Positions 25,381 through 34,680 of a stretch of 64,000 bases of DNA are shown here, in pieces. This DNA is from a virus: positions 62,001 to 126,000 of IMG/VR virus record IMGVR_UViG_3300022890_000011. One strand, written 5' to 3'. Positions within the stretch are counted from its first letter, which is position 1. Each line of letters starts with the position of its first letter. A model generated the notes under the pieces. That model was not told the DNA's origin. It saw nothing but the letters and a program-made list of their open reading frames with translations, and did not search any database. Both the position numbers and the translations under genes were made by a program.

Positions 25381-25557
25381 TGCCAAGAAATAAAATGAAA
25401 CCGGAAGAAAAAAAAATTAGTTTTGGTATTACACTTGACCCTTTAATTGTTAAATTGTTAAATGAACAATCAGAACTGGAAGGAAAATCTAAATCAAAAT
25501 TAATAGAAGATGTCGTTAAAGAACATTTTAAAAATATAAATTTAGAAGATGACTAAA
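25381..25557 (+). CDS. Ribbon-helix-helix DNA-binding protein
   Basis: 58 residues: basic arm (MPRNKMKPEEKK), strand (ISFGITLDPLIVKLLNEQ), helix with SKSKLIEDVVKEHFKN. Overlaps the start of the SbcD-SbcC gene by nine bases, so it is likely translationally coupled and may control that gene. Confidence 0.75.
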
Positions 25558-28500
25558 ATAGTACATTTAGCAGATATACATATCGTAAATAATCCACATG
25601 AACATTTTAAATATAGAGAACAATTTAAAAAATTATATGATGAACTTGATAAAATTAAACCAACTAAGATAGTTTTAGTTGGTGATACATTAGATAATTT
25701 TATTGAAATATCTCTAGAAGCAGAATTATTAACTTCAGAATTTTTGAACAAATTATCTACATATTGTGAAGTTATTGTTGTATTAGGCAATCATGAAATT
25801 AGGAAAAAAGATTTATCTAGAAAATCTTCAATAGGTTCTATTATTAAGATGATAAATAATAAAAATATTACATTTTTTGAAAAATCTGGTTTTTATGATG
25901 ATTCAACTGAAGATATAGTATGGGTAAATTATTCACATCTTGAAAAAACAATAATCCCTTGGAAAGATATTAAACACAACAAAACAAATAAAACATATAT
26001 TGGGTTATATCATGATCCTATTTATGGTTGTAAATTACCAAGTGGTTTAAGTATGAATAAAAAAAAGTTGCCTAAATTTGAAGATTTTTCCAATAATGAT
26101 TTAAATTTGTTTGGTGATATACATTTGCGTCAATTTTTTGATGATAAATGTGCTTTTTGTGGATCTTTCATGCAATTGAATTTTGGTGAAAAAGTAGAAA
26201 ATCATGGGTTTTTGTTATGGGAAATTGACAATGGTGAAATATCAGTTAAAGAATATAATTTGGAAAATGAATACAATTTTATAAATTTGTGTGTTGGAAG
26301 TGGCGTGAATTATGATAATTTAAATATATTAACAAAACATGCGAAAAAACATTCAAAATTCAAGGTACATTGGAAAGAATTAAGTTCTCAAATTAATCTT
26401 GAAAATGAGGTTAAAATAAGAAATTATATAGGTTCTAAATATAATATAGATCCAAATAAAATTAAGATTGATAAAGAATTTTTATATACATCAATAATAG
26501 AATCACAAATGCTAAGTGAAAGTGTTGACATAACAGATAAAACTATTCAACATGAAATTTTTAATGAATATCTCGAAAATAAAGGATATAGTGAAGAACA
26601 AATTAAACAAATATTAGAAATAGATGATATTGTTGATGAAAGGTTAGAATTAAAACCTATTTTAAATAACATTAATTATTCACTTGATGAATTATGGATA
26701 GATAATTTTAAGTCATATGGTTTAAAAAATAATTTACCATGGAAAGACAGTAATGGAGTTATTCAAATAACAGGAGAAAATCAACAAGGAAAAACAACAA
26801 TAATTGATGCAATAACATATTTATTTTTTGGAACTACAATGGCCACAAATATTTTAGGTGGTGGTAAAAAAGAAAAATTTGGAGATCAAAGATATATTAA
26901 TAATAAAAACAAACATGATTATTGCAAAGTTGATGGTAAAATAACAATTGATGGTGAAACATTAACATTAAAAAGAAGAACTGATAGACAATGGACAAAA
27001 AATAATACAGTTAAGGCTTGTCCTACAATTTTCACTATTTTAAATGATCAAGGATTGCCTTTAAATGAAGAAACAAGAGCTAAAACCCAGAGAAAACTTG
27101 ATTCTATATTGGGTACATTTGATGATTTTGTTAGAATGATTTTAACAAATGCTGATAATTTAAATGCTTTGTTATCTTTGAACAGGTCTATTTTTATAGA
27201 TTCTTTAATTAAAGATGCAGGTTATGATGTATTTGATAAGAAATTAAAAGAGTTTAAATCTTATAAAAAAGAAGAGGAAGAGTCTGAAGAAACTATTAAT
27301 ATAAATATTATTGATGTTGAATCAGATATTAAAGAATCTGAAGAAGAAATATCAGATTATGAAGATTTAAATACAACTAATTTGGATAAAATAGAAATTA
27401 TAGATATAAAACTTAAAACTTCATTTAATGAAAGAGACGAAGAAATTAAGAAATTACATAAGATTGATGCTGAAATTGTAGAGTTAGATATTGATGAGTT
27501 AAATCAAAGACTTGAACAATATAAAGAAGCAATTATAACTAATCAAAATAAACAAACTAAAAATTCTGAATATATGAAGAATCTAAAACAAGAGTTTGAT
27601 GAAGATAAGTTAAAATCTTTGTATAAAGAAGTTCAAAATATAGATAAATCCGTGATGGATATTCAGTTATCTATCAAAGATACAGATAATAAAATATCAA
27701 AAGAAAATCAAGTTATTGATAAAGTAGATGATAAAATTGATAATATGAAAGATAAAGAGATTGATAGAAAGAGATCTTTGATTGATGATATTAATGATAA
27801 AATAAATAATTTAGATTCACTATATCAAAAAGCGGTTGACGATAAGGTTAAAGATGTTGAAAAAGAAGTTAATAGTATTAATAGTGAAATTAAATTAACT
27901 AAGTCTGAATTAAAACATATTAGAGAAACAGGTATTGGTAAGAAGAAAGAGATTTCTAAATTAGAAAAAGAAATTGAAGATTTAGAAGATAGTAAAGTTT
28001 GTCCTACATGTAATAGAGAGTGGGATGATGAAGATAAACAGAAACATATTAGAAATTGGGTAGATAAATATAGAGATAATATAAAAATTTTAGATCAAGA
28101 AATTCAGGGTTTATTTGATAAAGTTAAACCAGAACAAAGTAAATTAATGACATTAAAAAGTTTGATGTTAGAGAAAGAGGAAAAAGTTTTTGATTTAAAG
28201 AATGATATTATAAGTGGATTCAGTGATTTAGAGATATTAAAGGAAGATCATTTAAAGAAGAAAGAGGAATTAGTGGATAATATAACTTCTATTGAGGTTA
28301 TAATTAATGAGATTAAGGATGGTGATTATAAGAATGTCAAAATTCTAGAAGAAAATATACTTAAGGGTTTAACAGTAAAAGAAAATTCTTTAAAACAAAT
28401 TAGAATTTTTCAATTAGAAAATAAAGAAAAAGTACAGCTAATTAAGGATAAAAAATCTGAGATTGAAACTGTCGAAATGGATATAAATCTCTTAGAGAAA

Positions 28501-29295
28501 GAGCAAGAACAAGTTAAGAAATGGCAAGTTCTTTTTAATGATAATGAAAAACTTAAATTAGAGATTGATAAATACAGACTTACTATTGAGAAATTTAATG
28601 AGAAGTTCAAAAGATATAATGAGCATCTTAATTATATTGAAGACAATAAGAAGATTGAGTTATTGATTTCTGATATTGAATTTTCTATATCTGATAATGA
28701 AGATCGTAAAAAATTATTAACAGATAAGATTTCTAATAATAGTATTGAAATTAATATTTATAAAAAAGAAATAGAGAAAAATCTTAAAAAAATTGAAATA
28801 TTTAAAGAACAAGAAAGGAGAAAATCTTTATGGAAAGAATATGAAACACTTGTTCACAGAGACGGATTACCAAGTTACTTACTCAAAAAGTCAATACATT
28901 TAATAAATCATAAATTGAGTGAAATGTTAGGTGGTGTTGATTTTGATGTTTATTTTAACGAAGATTTAAATCTTAGAATGTTTATGAAATCTAGTCCAGA
29001 TGTAGAGCAAAATGCAATTGAAAGTTCAGGTAAGGAGCGAGTTTTTATCGCTGTTGCGTTAAAATCAGCATTAAGACACATAAATAATAGAAGTAAAATT
29101 AATATGTTGTTATTGGATGAGATTATGGGAAAATTATTGAATAAATCTGTTGATGAATTTAGAAATTTACTATTGAATCTAAAAAATGATATCGACAAGA
29201 TAGTTATCATAGAACATATACATCCAATACAACCTGATTATATCATTGATGTAATTAAAAATGAAGATGGAATTAGTTCATTTAATTTAAGTTAA
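25549..29295 (+). CDS. Single-chain Mre11-Rad50 (SbcD-SbcC) fusion, DNA end-processing nuclease
   Basis: 1248 residues. N-terminal Mre11/SbcD phosphodiesterase: D9/H11 in LADIH, GDTLD (45-49), GNHE (80-83), GLYHD and FGDIHLR. After a linker of about 90 residues comes the Rad50/SbcC half: WIDNFKSYG, Walker A GENQQGKTT (about 405), two long coiled coils joined by the zinc hook CPTCNREW (about 820), the signature SSGKERVFIAVALKSAL and Walker B MLLLDEI, then EHIHP as switch histidine. Known members are two proteins (sbcD/sbcC; T4 gp47/gp46) acting in recombination and DNA-end repair. A single chain would fix a 1:1 ratio. It lies on its own with an RHH gene in front. Confidence 0.93.
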   Translation: MTKIVHLADIHIVNNPHEHFKYREQFKKLYDELDKIKPTKIVLVGDTLDNFIEISLEAELLTSEFLNKLSTYCEVIVVLGNHEIRKKDLSRKSSIGSIIKMINNKNITFFEKSGFYDDSTEDIVWVNYSHLEKTIIPWKDIKHNKTNKTYIGLYHDPIYGCKLPSGLSMNKKKLPKFEDFSNNDLNLFGDIHLRQFFDDKCAFCGSFMQLNFGEKVENHGFLLWEIDNGEISVKEYNLENEYNFINLCVGSGVNYDNLNILTKHAKKHSKFKVHWKELSSQINLENEVKIRNYIGSKYNIDPNKIKIDKEFLYTSIIESQMLSESVDITDKTIQHEIFNEYLENKGYSEEQIKQILEIDDIVDERLELKPILNNINYSLDELWIDNFKSYGLKNNLPWKDSNGVIQITGENQQGKTTIIDAITYLFFGTTMATNILGGGKKEKFGDQRYINNKNKHDYCKVDGKITIDGETLTLKRRTDRQWTKNNTVKACPTIFTILNDQGLPLNEETRAKTQRKLDSILGTFDDFVRMILTNADNLNALLSLNRSIFIDSLIKDAGYDVFDKKLKEFKSYKKEEEESEETININIIDVESDIKESEEEISDYEDLNTTNLDKIEIIDIKLKTSFNERDEEIKKLHKIDAEIVELDIDELNQRLEQYKEAIITNQNKQTKNSEYMKNLKQEFDEDKLKSLYKEVQNIDKSVMDIQLSIKDTDNKISKENQVIDKVDDKIDNMKDKEIDRKRSLIDDINDKINNLDSLYQKAVDDKVKDVEKEVNSINSEIKLTKSELKHIRETGIGKKKEISKLEKEIEDLEDSKVCPTCNREWDDEDKQKHIRNWVDKYRDNIKILDQEIQGLFDKVKPEQSKLMTLKSLMLEKEEKVFDLKNDIISGFSDLEILKEDHLKKKEELVDNITSIEVIINEIKDGDYKNVKILEENILKGLTVKENSLKQIRIFQLENKEKVQLIKDKKSEIETVEMDINLLEKEQEQVKKWQVLFNDNEKLKLEIDKYRLTIEKFNEKFKRYNEHLNYIEDNKKIELLISDIEFSISDNEDRKKLLTDKISNNSIEINIYKKEIEKNLKKIEIFKEQERRKSLWKEYETLVHRDGLPSYLLKKSIHLINHKLSEMLGGVDFDVYFNEDLNLRMFMKSSPDVEQNAIESSGKERVFIAVALKSALRHINNRSKINMLLLDEIMGKLLNKSVDEFRNLLLNLKNDIDKIVIIEHIHPIQPDYIIDVIKNEDGISSFNLS

Positions 29296-29429
29296 AATCT
29301 TTTTCACTTTTATAGTTTTTAGTACTGTTTAAAGTTTTTTTAGTTATACACAAATTATTTATTCCACCTATTATAATTGGTAGAATGTTATATTTTCATA
29401 CTTATATATATTAAAAATAAAAACCAAAA

Positions 29430-29449
29430 AGTATAAAATTAGTATAAAA
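29430..29449. promoter_or_regulatory. Candidate operator: paired AGTATAAAA boxes
   Basis: AGTATAAAA occurs at 29430 and again at 29441, 11 bases apart (one helical turn), upstream of a ribbon-helix-helix gene. The same geometry occurs before another such gene (58733/58744). The remaining gap 29296-29516 holds no ORF; it has a weak inverted repeat near 29360-29387. Confidence 0.45.
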
Positions 29450-29516
29450 ATTGAAAAAATACTTAATTTAAACATTAATTAAATAATTATATATAATATA
29501 AAATGAAATTATATTC

Positions 29517-29699
29517 ATGAGGAAGAAGATCCCAGATGAGAAAAAGAAGAAAAAAACTGCTGTTTCTATTGACAAGGAATTATCAATTATTTTAATAGAT
29601 TTTTTAAAAGATAAGAATTTAAAAAGATCTAAATATATAGAAAATCTTATCAGAAATGATATGGAAAAACGAGGCAAGGGAATAGAAAGGGAATTCTAA
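29517..29699 (+). CDS. Ribbon-helix-helix DNA-binding protein
   Basis: 60 residues: Lys-rich arm (MRKKIPDEKKKKK), strand AVSIDKELSIILIDFL, helix RSKYIENLIRNDMEKRG. Very similar in layout and ending (GxxxEREF/VEKEF) to the protein at 59284. It heads the tagged small-gene block and is a candidate regulator of it. Confidence 0.78.
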   Translation: MRKKIPDEKKKKKTAVSIDKELSIILIDFLKDKNLKRSKYIENLIRNDMEKRGKGIEREF

Positions 29700-29721
29700 C
29701 ATTTACATTTACATTTGGATA

Positions 29722-30156
29722 ATGGAAGTATATAACGTAAAATATTATAAGAGTGGAATTTATGAAGGTATATACACTTTAAAAATAGAAGAAGAAGTTG
29801 TGTCTGGTCTTTTAATAGGCAATCATCAAGTAACACCAAGTGAAATAAAACATAAATTTACATTAATTAAAGATGATAATTTAATAGATGAATATTTAGA
29901 TCAATGGGAATCAAACTACATTTTTAAAAATGACCGAAGTAATAGAGATATTAGATTTGAGAATCAATTTTTAGAAGTTGAATTGACAAGACCTATTTTA
30001 AAATCTATTTGTGAAGATGTTGATAACGGTGTTTATGAATATGAATATCAACAAGATTATTACTCAATGAATTTTGATGTTGATAAATATCAAAAGTATC
30101 TTATTAGAAAAGAAAGAAAAAATAAATTAGATAGAATACGTGAATCCGATAAATAA
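29722..30156 (+). CDS. Unknown protein with basic C-terminal tail
   Basis: 144 residues, acidic body (YEGIYTLKIEEEVVSGLL...), ending RKERKNKLDRIRESDK, the first of the basic tails that recur to 44 kb. No family recognised. Overlaps the next gene by 17 bases if GTG 30140 is used; an ATG at 30164 would remove the overlap. Confidence 0.65.
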   Translation: MEVYNVKYYKSGIYEGIYTLKIEEEVVSGLLIGNHQVTPSEIKHKFTLIKDDNLIDEYLDQWESNYIFKNDRSNRDIRFENQFLEVELTRPILKSICEDVDNGVYEYEYQQDYYSMNFDVDKYQKYLIRKERKNKLDRIRESDK

Positions 30157-30385
30157 TTTTATTATGAGTCTTAATATTAAAGAAAAATATAATGATATTT
30201 ATAAGTTGATTTTAGAATATGATTTGAATATTTTATTAAAACCAAATAATTCAAATATTGAATTTGTTATTGAATATGATGGTTATCAAATAGAGATAAA
30301 ACAAGGTATAACTGAAAAAGAATTTCAAAAGAAAATTATAAAGTTTCTTAGAAAGATTAAAATGAAGAGGTTGAAAAGTGAATAG
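30140..30385 (+). CDS. Small unknown protein with basic C-terminal tail
   Basis: 81 residues from GTG, or 73 from ATG 30164 (MSLNIKEKYND). Ends FLRKIKMKRLKSE. No family recognised. Confidence 0.6.
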   Translation: MNPINNFIMSLNIKEKYNDIYKLILEYDLNILLKPNNSNIEFVIEYDGYQIEIKQGITEKEFQKKIIKFLRKIKMKRLKSE

Positions 30386-30623
30386 AGAGTTTTTAAATGA
30401 TAATAAACAATTAATCAGAGAATATTTGTGTGATTTATGTACTTGTGATGTTGATGTTATTGAATTTTTTTTATATCCTGAAGATGGTAGGTGGAGAGTT
30501 ATGTATATGAATATTGAACTTGATTATTTTAATTATGATAGGATAAAATTAAATGAAAATGATGTTATTAAATATATTAGGAAACGTAAAATAGAGAGGG
30601 TAAAAGACAATGATAACAAATGA
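30378..30623 (+). CDS. Small unknown protein with basic C-terminal tail
   Basis: 81 residues from a GTG start, acidic body, ending YIRKRKIERVKDNDNK. The tail codons double as the purine-rich region before the next ATG (overlap 14 bases). Confidence 0.6.
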   Translation: MNREFLNDNKQLIREYLCDLCTCDVDVIEFFLYPEDGRWRVMYMNIELDYFNYDRIKLNENDVIKYIRKRKIERVKDNDNK

Positions 30624-30813
30624 ACAATATCTTAGTACAAAGTATGGTAAGAAATTAATCGAAATTATTGAAGATGATGATGACTGTTGTGTTTATGTGT
30701 TAGATATAAATGGTATTATCATTGTTCAGAAGTTGGTTTTGTCAGATGAGGATAAAAAAGAGTATTTAAGAATTAGTAGAAAACTAAAATTAGAGAGGGT
30801 AAAAGATGTTTGA
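30610..30813 (+). CDS. Small unknown protein with basic C-terminal tail
   Basis: 67 residues, MITNEQYLSTKYGKKL..., ending ISRKLKLERVKDV. Acidic centre (EIIEDDDDCCVYVLDING). Overlaps both neighbours. Confidence 0.6.
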   Translation: MITNEQYLSTKYGKKLIEIIEDDDDCCVYVLDINGIIIVQKLVLSDEDKKEYLRISRKLKLERVKDV

Positions 30814-31021
30814 TTGGAATATAGTTGATGATATGTTAGATCGGTTAGATTTACACATGAGTATTATAAATTTTAATGGTAATGATAATATAGTTTTTCA
30901 GTATAAGGTTGAAAAAATAAGTACTAAAAATATACGGAAATTTAATTCTGATCATGATTTATTAAAATATCTTCAAAGATTAGAACGAAAACTTAAATTA
31001 GATAGAGTTAATGATAAATAG
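30806..31021 (+). CDS. Small unknown protein with basic C-terminal tail
   Basis: 71 residues, MFDWNIVDDMLDRLDLH..., ending LERKLKLDRVNDK. No family recognised. Confidence 0.6.
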   Translation: MFDWNIVDDMLDRLDLHMSIINFNGNDNIVFQYKVEKISTKNIRKFNSDHDLLKYLQRLERKLKLDRVNDK

Positions 31022-31169
31022 AGAATATTATTTTGATGAATTATGGCCTGAAAAACCTTTGCCATCACCACAAGGAAAAATAATATATCTTGATTATGTA
31101 TATCCTAATTTTAATATAATAGAAATAGAGAAAAACATAATAGAAAGGTTAAATGGAAAACTGGATTGA
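31011..31169 (+). CDS. Small protein ending IEKNIIERLN type
   Basis: 52 codons: MINREYYFDELWPEKPLPSP... ending EIEKNIIERLNGKLD. It overlaps its neighbours by 11 and 17 bases. The IExNIIERLN end recurs in the 32703 gene, so a second tail type exists in this block. Confidence 0.55.
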   Translation: MINREYYFDELWPEKPLPSPQGKIIYLDYVYPNFNIIEIEKNIIERLNGKLD

Positions 31170-31451
31170 AGTAAGTGATAGATTAGATACAAAGACGAAA
31201 TATATTTAGTATTGGAGTATGTAGGTAATTCTAGAATAGATGATTTGCCAATTTATAGAATTGGATATAGTAATATTTTGTGTAATACAAATGAATTAAA
31301 TAAATATATTAGATATAATTATGTCAAATCCATTTCTGAGGCTCATACTAACATTACTAGTATTGAGCAAAATGTGATACGTAGATTCACTTTAAATAAT
31401 ATGATTATTAAGATTTATAAATATAATAAAGATGTACTAAATGAAAATTAA
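31153..31451 (+). pseudogene. Probable frameshifted small gene (IEQNVIRRF tail)
   Basis: ATG 31153 opens MENWIEVSDRLDTKTKYI then TAG (31207). A second frame (RYKDEIYLVLEYVGNSRIDD...) is coding from about 31182 and runs to 31451, but has only a TTG start (31212). Joining the frames near 31185-31195 gives one ordinary gene of about 98 residues with SIEQNVIRRFTLNN near the end. A single-base lesion is the simplest reading; TTG initiation at 31212 is the alternative. Confidence 0.5.
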
Positions 31452-31725
31452 GGAAATAACAAAAGAATTGATGACTGAAGCATTTCAAGAAATTCTTAAA
31501 AAATATGATTTAAATGATATTGTAAATGGCGATTTTAAAGAAATGGGATTTGTAATGGATTATCCAGTTAAACTTAATGAAGAAGTTGAAGAGGATGATT
31601 TATATACTATTATAGAGGAAGAAATTATTGAAAAGTTCAAAGATAGATCTGGAATGAAAGAAAAGATTAAAGAAATTAAACGTAAAGAAAGGAAAGATAA
31701 AATTGAGAGACTTAGAAACGAGTAA
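31441..31725 (+). CDS. Unknown protein with basic C-terminal tail
   Basis: 94 residues, MKIKEITKELMTEAFQEIL..., acidic centre, ending RKERKDKIERLRNE. Overlaps the next gene by 23 bases. Confidence 0.6.
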   Translation: MKIKEITKELMTEAFQEILKKYDLNDIVNGDFKEMGFVMDYPVKLNEEVEEDDLYTIIEEEIIEKFKDRSGMKEKIKEIKRKERKDKIERLRNE

Positions 31726-32098
31726 TTTATTAGATATTTATAATTATTGTAAGAGTTATTTGGATGACACATTTTCAGTTTTACAATTAATTAAATCATA
31801 TTGTGTTATTCAAAATAAAGAGTTATTTTTAACAATGAATATTGATGATAATGCATTTGAAAATTTAAGTGAAAAAGTACGATATATTTGTGAGAAGGTT
31901 ATTTCTAAAATTTATCCATCTTTTGATTTAAATCTTATAACTATAAATATAACAAAATCTGATTTTGATTCGATAAATGTTGATTTTGAGTTTAATAAAC
32001 CGGTTCTTAAAGATGCATTATGTAAAGAATTTACATCTAAGGAGTTTATTAGATTAGATAGAAAACGTAAACTTAAAAGAGTTAAATATGGAAGATAA
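31703..32098 (+). CDS. Unknown protein with basic C-terminal tail
   Basis: 131 residues from ATG 31703, ending LDRKRKLKRVKYGR. No family recognised. Confidence 0.6.
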   Translation: MRDLETSNLLDIYNYCKSYLDDTFSVLQLIKSYCVIQNKELFLTMNIDDNAFENLSEKVRYICEKVISKIYPSFDLNLITINITKSDFDSINVDFEFNKPVLKDALCKEFTSKEFIRLDRKRKLKRVKYGR

Positions 32099-32351
32099 TT
32101 TAATATTTGTAGAAGGATATGTTATTAAATATTTACATGATAATATTAATATATTAAGTAATGAGTTAAAAGTACAATTAAATTATTTAGATTCTCAGAA
32201 TTTGAAATATTTTTTTGAGATTATAATTAGTGGTGGTGCTTATTCTTTGCAAGTTAATGAAATGGATTGTAACTTAGAATTTATACCAGATAAAGAATTT
32301 TTAAGATATGTTAGAAAAGAAAAACTAAAAAGAATTAAAGATGCTAGATAA
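32088..32351 (+). CDS. Small unknown protein with basic C-terminal tail
   Basis: 87 residues, MEDNLIFVEGYVIKYLHDN..., ending YVRKEKLKRIKDAR. No family recognised. Confidence 0.6.
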   Translation: MEDNLIFVEGYVIKYLHDNINILSNELKVQLNYLDSQNLKYFFEIIISGGAYSLQVNEMDCNLEFIPDKEFLRYVRKEKLKRIKDAR

Positions 32352-32706
32352 AGATATTATATTATTAATGATTCAATATACTGATAAACAAATTGATGAA
32401 AAATTTAATGAATGTGAAATTGATTTACCAACTGAATCTTTAGAATATAATTATGAAGTTGATTTAGTTAAATCTAAAATAGAGAGATTAAATAGATTAC
32501 AAGAGTCAATTGTAGAAGCTAAAGAAGTATTAAATTATAGATTAACTGAAAATAAATTGACAAATGAATCTATAATTAATTGTTTAGTAGAATGTGAAAG
32601 AATAGACGGTTCTGTTTATTGTAATTATCATTCATTTGATTTTGATGAAAAGAGGTATAATAGAATTATGAGAAAATTAAAATTGAAAAGAGTTAGAGGA
32701 ATATGA
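32341..32706 (+). CDS. Unknown helical protein with basic C-terminal tail
   Basis: 121 residues, mostly charged helices (VDLVKSKIERLNRLQESIV), ending RIMRKLKLKRVRGI. ATGA overlap with the next gene. Confidence 0.62.
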   Translation: MLDKDIILLMIQYTDKQIDEKFNECEIDLPTESLEYNYEVDLVKSKIERLNRLQESIVEAKEVLNYRLTENKLTNESIINCLVECERIDGSVYCNYHSFDFDEKRYNRIMRKLKLKRVRGI

Positions 32707-32891
32707 ATCAGAAAATAGTTAATAAATTAAATAAAGCTGCTCATAAATTACATCAAAGGTCAATGTACGGTGCAGCTAATCATATTATAGTTAGCGAAGA
32801 ATATATGGAAGTTGTTCAATTGATGTTTGATATTCAAACAATAGAACAAAATATAATAGAAAGATTAAATGATAAGTGGAACAGTGATTAA
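32703..32891 (+). CDS. Small protein ending IEQNIIERLN type
   Basis: 62 residues: MNQKIVNKLNKAAHKLHQRS..., ending TIEQNIIERLNDKWNSD, like the 31011 gene. The region GAANHIIVSEEYMEVVQ resembles short segments of phage virion proteins, but this is too short to assign. Confidence 0.58.
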   Translation: MNQKIVNKLNKAAHKLHQRSMYGAANHIIVSEEYMEVVQLMFDIQTIEQNIIERLNDKWNSD

Positions 32892-33153
32892 AAAGTATAA
32901 AGAATTAGGTATTAGGTCTATTATGATTAATGGTAATGATACAATGTTTGTTTATATTGATGATTGGTATTTATTTAAAGATTGGTGTGATTTTCCATTC
33001 ATGGTTATTTCTACTGAAAAAAATTGGAATATGAATTCAATAACCAACAATCCTTGGAGTATTCAAATAGAAGATCCTGAAACTAAATTAAAACTTTTTG
33101 ATAGAAAACTCAGGAAGTTAAAAATAAAAAGAATTAAAAATGAAGAAATTTAA
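32869..33153 (+). CDS. Unknown protein with basic C-terminal tail
   Basis: 94 residues, aromatic-rich (YIDDWYLFKDWCDFPF), ending DRKLRKLKIKRIKNEEI. Overlaps its neighbours by 23 and 14 bases. Confidence 0.6.
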   Translation: MISGTVIKKYKELGIRSIMINGNDTMFVYIDDWYLFKDWCDFPFMVISTEKNWNMNSITNNPWSIQIEDPETKLKLFDRKLRKLKIKRIKNEEI

Positions 33154-33316
33154 AGTAACAAAAGGCAACGGAGAACCAGTAATCATGGAAGAAACTGAAA
33201 TTTATCCTATGATAGAACAAAGATCATCAGCATTTGCTGGTATGTTAAAAGGATTAAAGGTTGGAGAAGGAGTATATTCTAATGATACAATGACAAATTT
33301 CGAAAGAGTGGAATAA
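33140..33316 (+). CDS. Small unknown protein
   Basis: 58 codons: MKKFKVTKGNGEPVIMEE... ending TNFERVE. The segment AFAGMLKGLKVGEGVYSNDT looks like a compact folded domain. One-base stop/start overlap with the next gene. No family recognised. Confidence 0.55.
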   Translation: MKKFKVTKGNGEPVIMEETEIYPMIEQRSSAFAGMLKGLKVGEGVYSNDTMTNFERVE

Positions 33317-33723
33317 TGAAACAGAATATTGAAATAGGAAATGGTCGAAGTTATCATGTTGACACATTTGACATGGTGGCTGATCCTTCTTTTAAAAATT
33401 CTACTTTAGGAGAAATTGAACATCCTGTACTATCATATACAGAACATTTAGCAAATTGTATTGAAACTAATATTTCATATAATGAGTATATCGTAGAACG
33501 AACGAAAATTAATATACCATATAAAGATAAACAAATATGGAAACCGTTGATTGAAGATTATGTTGATAAACCGTGTTCTTCTTTTTGTCAAGAAAAATTT
33601 TTCAAACAACCAATTAATTTCATTAAAAGTTTTTTTGTTAAAGAAAAAGTTGATTTTTCAATTAAAGATATTAGAAATAATGTTGAAAGAAATAGAAAAG
33701 AAATAAAAAACTTAGAATTATAA
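33316..33723 (+). CDS. Unknown protein
   Basis: 135 residues. Begins MKQNIEIGNGRSYHVDTFD; helical basic C-terminus (NVERNRKEIKNLEL). No family recognised, no tail motif. Confidence 0.6.
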   Translation: MKQNIEIGNGRSYHVDTFDMVADPSFKNSTLGEIEHPVLSYTEHLANCIETNISYNEYIVERTKINIPYKDKQIWKPLIEDYVDKPCSSFCQEKFFKQPINFIKSFFVKEKVDFSIKDIRNNVERNRKEIKNLEL

Positions 33724-34118
33724 TGGATAAGAATATTGAAGATTTACAAAAGAAATTAGAACAGTTCGGTATGTTATCTGAACCTAAAATAGAACACAAA
33801 GAAGAAAATATTCCACTTGAAAAAAAGTATATTTTTGCTGATGATAAAAATGCAATAATAGTTTCTTCTTCTAAGAAAGAATTTTTTAGAATTACCAATG
33901 AAGGTGAATTTATAGTTAATGGTGAAAAAATTGATGTAGATAAAGAATTTATACAATCTTTCACAATTGTATTAGAAGAGTTATTAGGAGAATCTCATGG
34001 TGAAATGATGAAAAGAGTTCGCAGAGAAGCAAGACAGGATGTTATTAAAGATTTAGAAAGATTATATGAGGATATAGATGAAATATTAATTAAAGAATTA
34101 ATTGAAAAATGGAAATAG
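33723..34118 (+). CDS. Unknown charged protein
   Basis: 131 residues. A coiled start (IEDLQKKLEQFGMLS), a beta segment (FFRITNEGEFIVNGEKIDV) like that seen in small phage proteins, and a helical charged end. The beta segment suggests a head-to-tail pattern EGEFxVNGEKI; role unknown. Confidence 0.6.
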   Translation: MDKNIEDLQKKLEQFGMLSEPKIEHKEENIPLEKKYIFADDKNAIIVSSSKKEFFRITNEGEFIVNGEKIDVDKEFIQSFTIVLEELLGESHGEMMKRVRREARQDVIKDLERLYEDIDEILIKELIEKWK

Positions 34119-34131
34119 AAAAATTTTTTAT

Positions 34132-34154
34132 ATTTTAAAATTTTTGTATTTTGA
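34132..34154 (+). promoter_or_regulatory. Candidate promoter element
   Basis: TTTTAAAATTTTTGTATTTT, a variant of the recurrent T-rich/TATATT element, about 35-55 bases before the 34189 start at a break in the overlapping gene run. Confidence 0.3.
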
Positions 34155-34188
34155 AGAAAATAGATTTTTAATTTAAAATTATAGAAAA

Positions 34189-34680
34189 ATGTCAACATTA
34201 TTATTATGGTGTACAATTATTGCATCAGCTTCAATATTATCAATTATTATAGGATTTATTATAGATGATGAAAATTTTATTTCTTTTGGTATAGCTTTTG
34301 CTTTTATTATTGGTATTCTTGGATTTGCTATTTTGGCAAATTGTCTTACAAATAAGATGGTAACTACTGAAATATTTCCAAAAGTTGTCATAGAAAAAAA
34401 TGTTAATGTTATCACAGTTATTTGGAGTCATGATGAAATTCAACATGAAACTAAATATTTTGATGAAATTAATAAAATAAATGAACATACAAAATGGACA
34501 ATGATTGAGAAATTCAATCATTATGGTTCTTTTAATGGATCTTATATTAAGTATGAAACACCTATAGAATATATTTATGCAGATACATCAAATGTCGAAA
34601 TAATACAATTTCAAAAAAGCCCACCAGATAGTATTAAAAAAGAGATTAAGTTGAATAAGCCTAATATTATGATAAAATGA
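34189..34680 (+). CDS. Two-transmembrane protein with soluble C-terminal domain
   Basis: 163 residues. Helices at about 5-24 (LLLWCTIIASASILSIIIGF) and 31-50 (FGIAFAFIIGILGFAILAN), then a soluble beta-rich domain of about 100 residues starting EIFPKVVIEKNVNVITVIW. Same layout as the proteins at 35658, 38822 and 39349. Function unknown; inner-membrane location is inferred. Confidence 0.7.
   Translation: MSTLLLWCTIIASASILSIIIGFIIDDENFISFGIAFAFIIGILGFAILANCLTNKMVTTEIFPKVVIEKNVNVITVIWSHDEIQHETKYFDEINKINEHTKWTMIEKFNHYGSFNGSYIKYETPIEYIYADTSNVEIIQFQKSPPDSIKKEIKLNKPNIMIK

Noticed and set aside
30378-30813. Basic tail as merely the ribosome-binding site of the next gene
   Set aside because: The tails extend further than a binding site, vary synonymously and also occur where the next gene is not immediately adjacent (for example 42753 and 43242 have different spacing).
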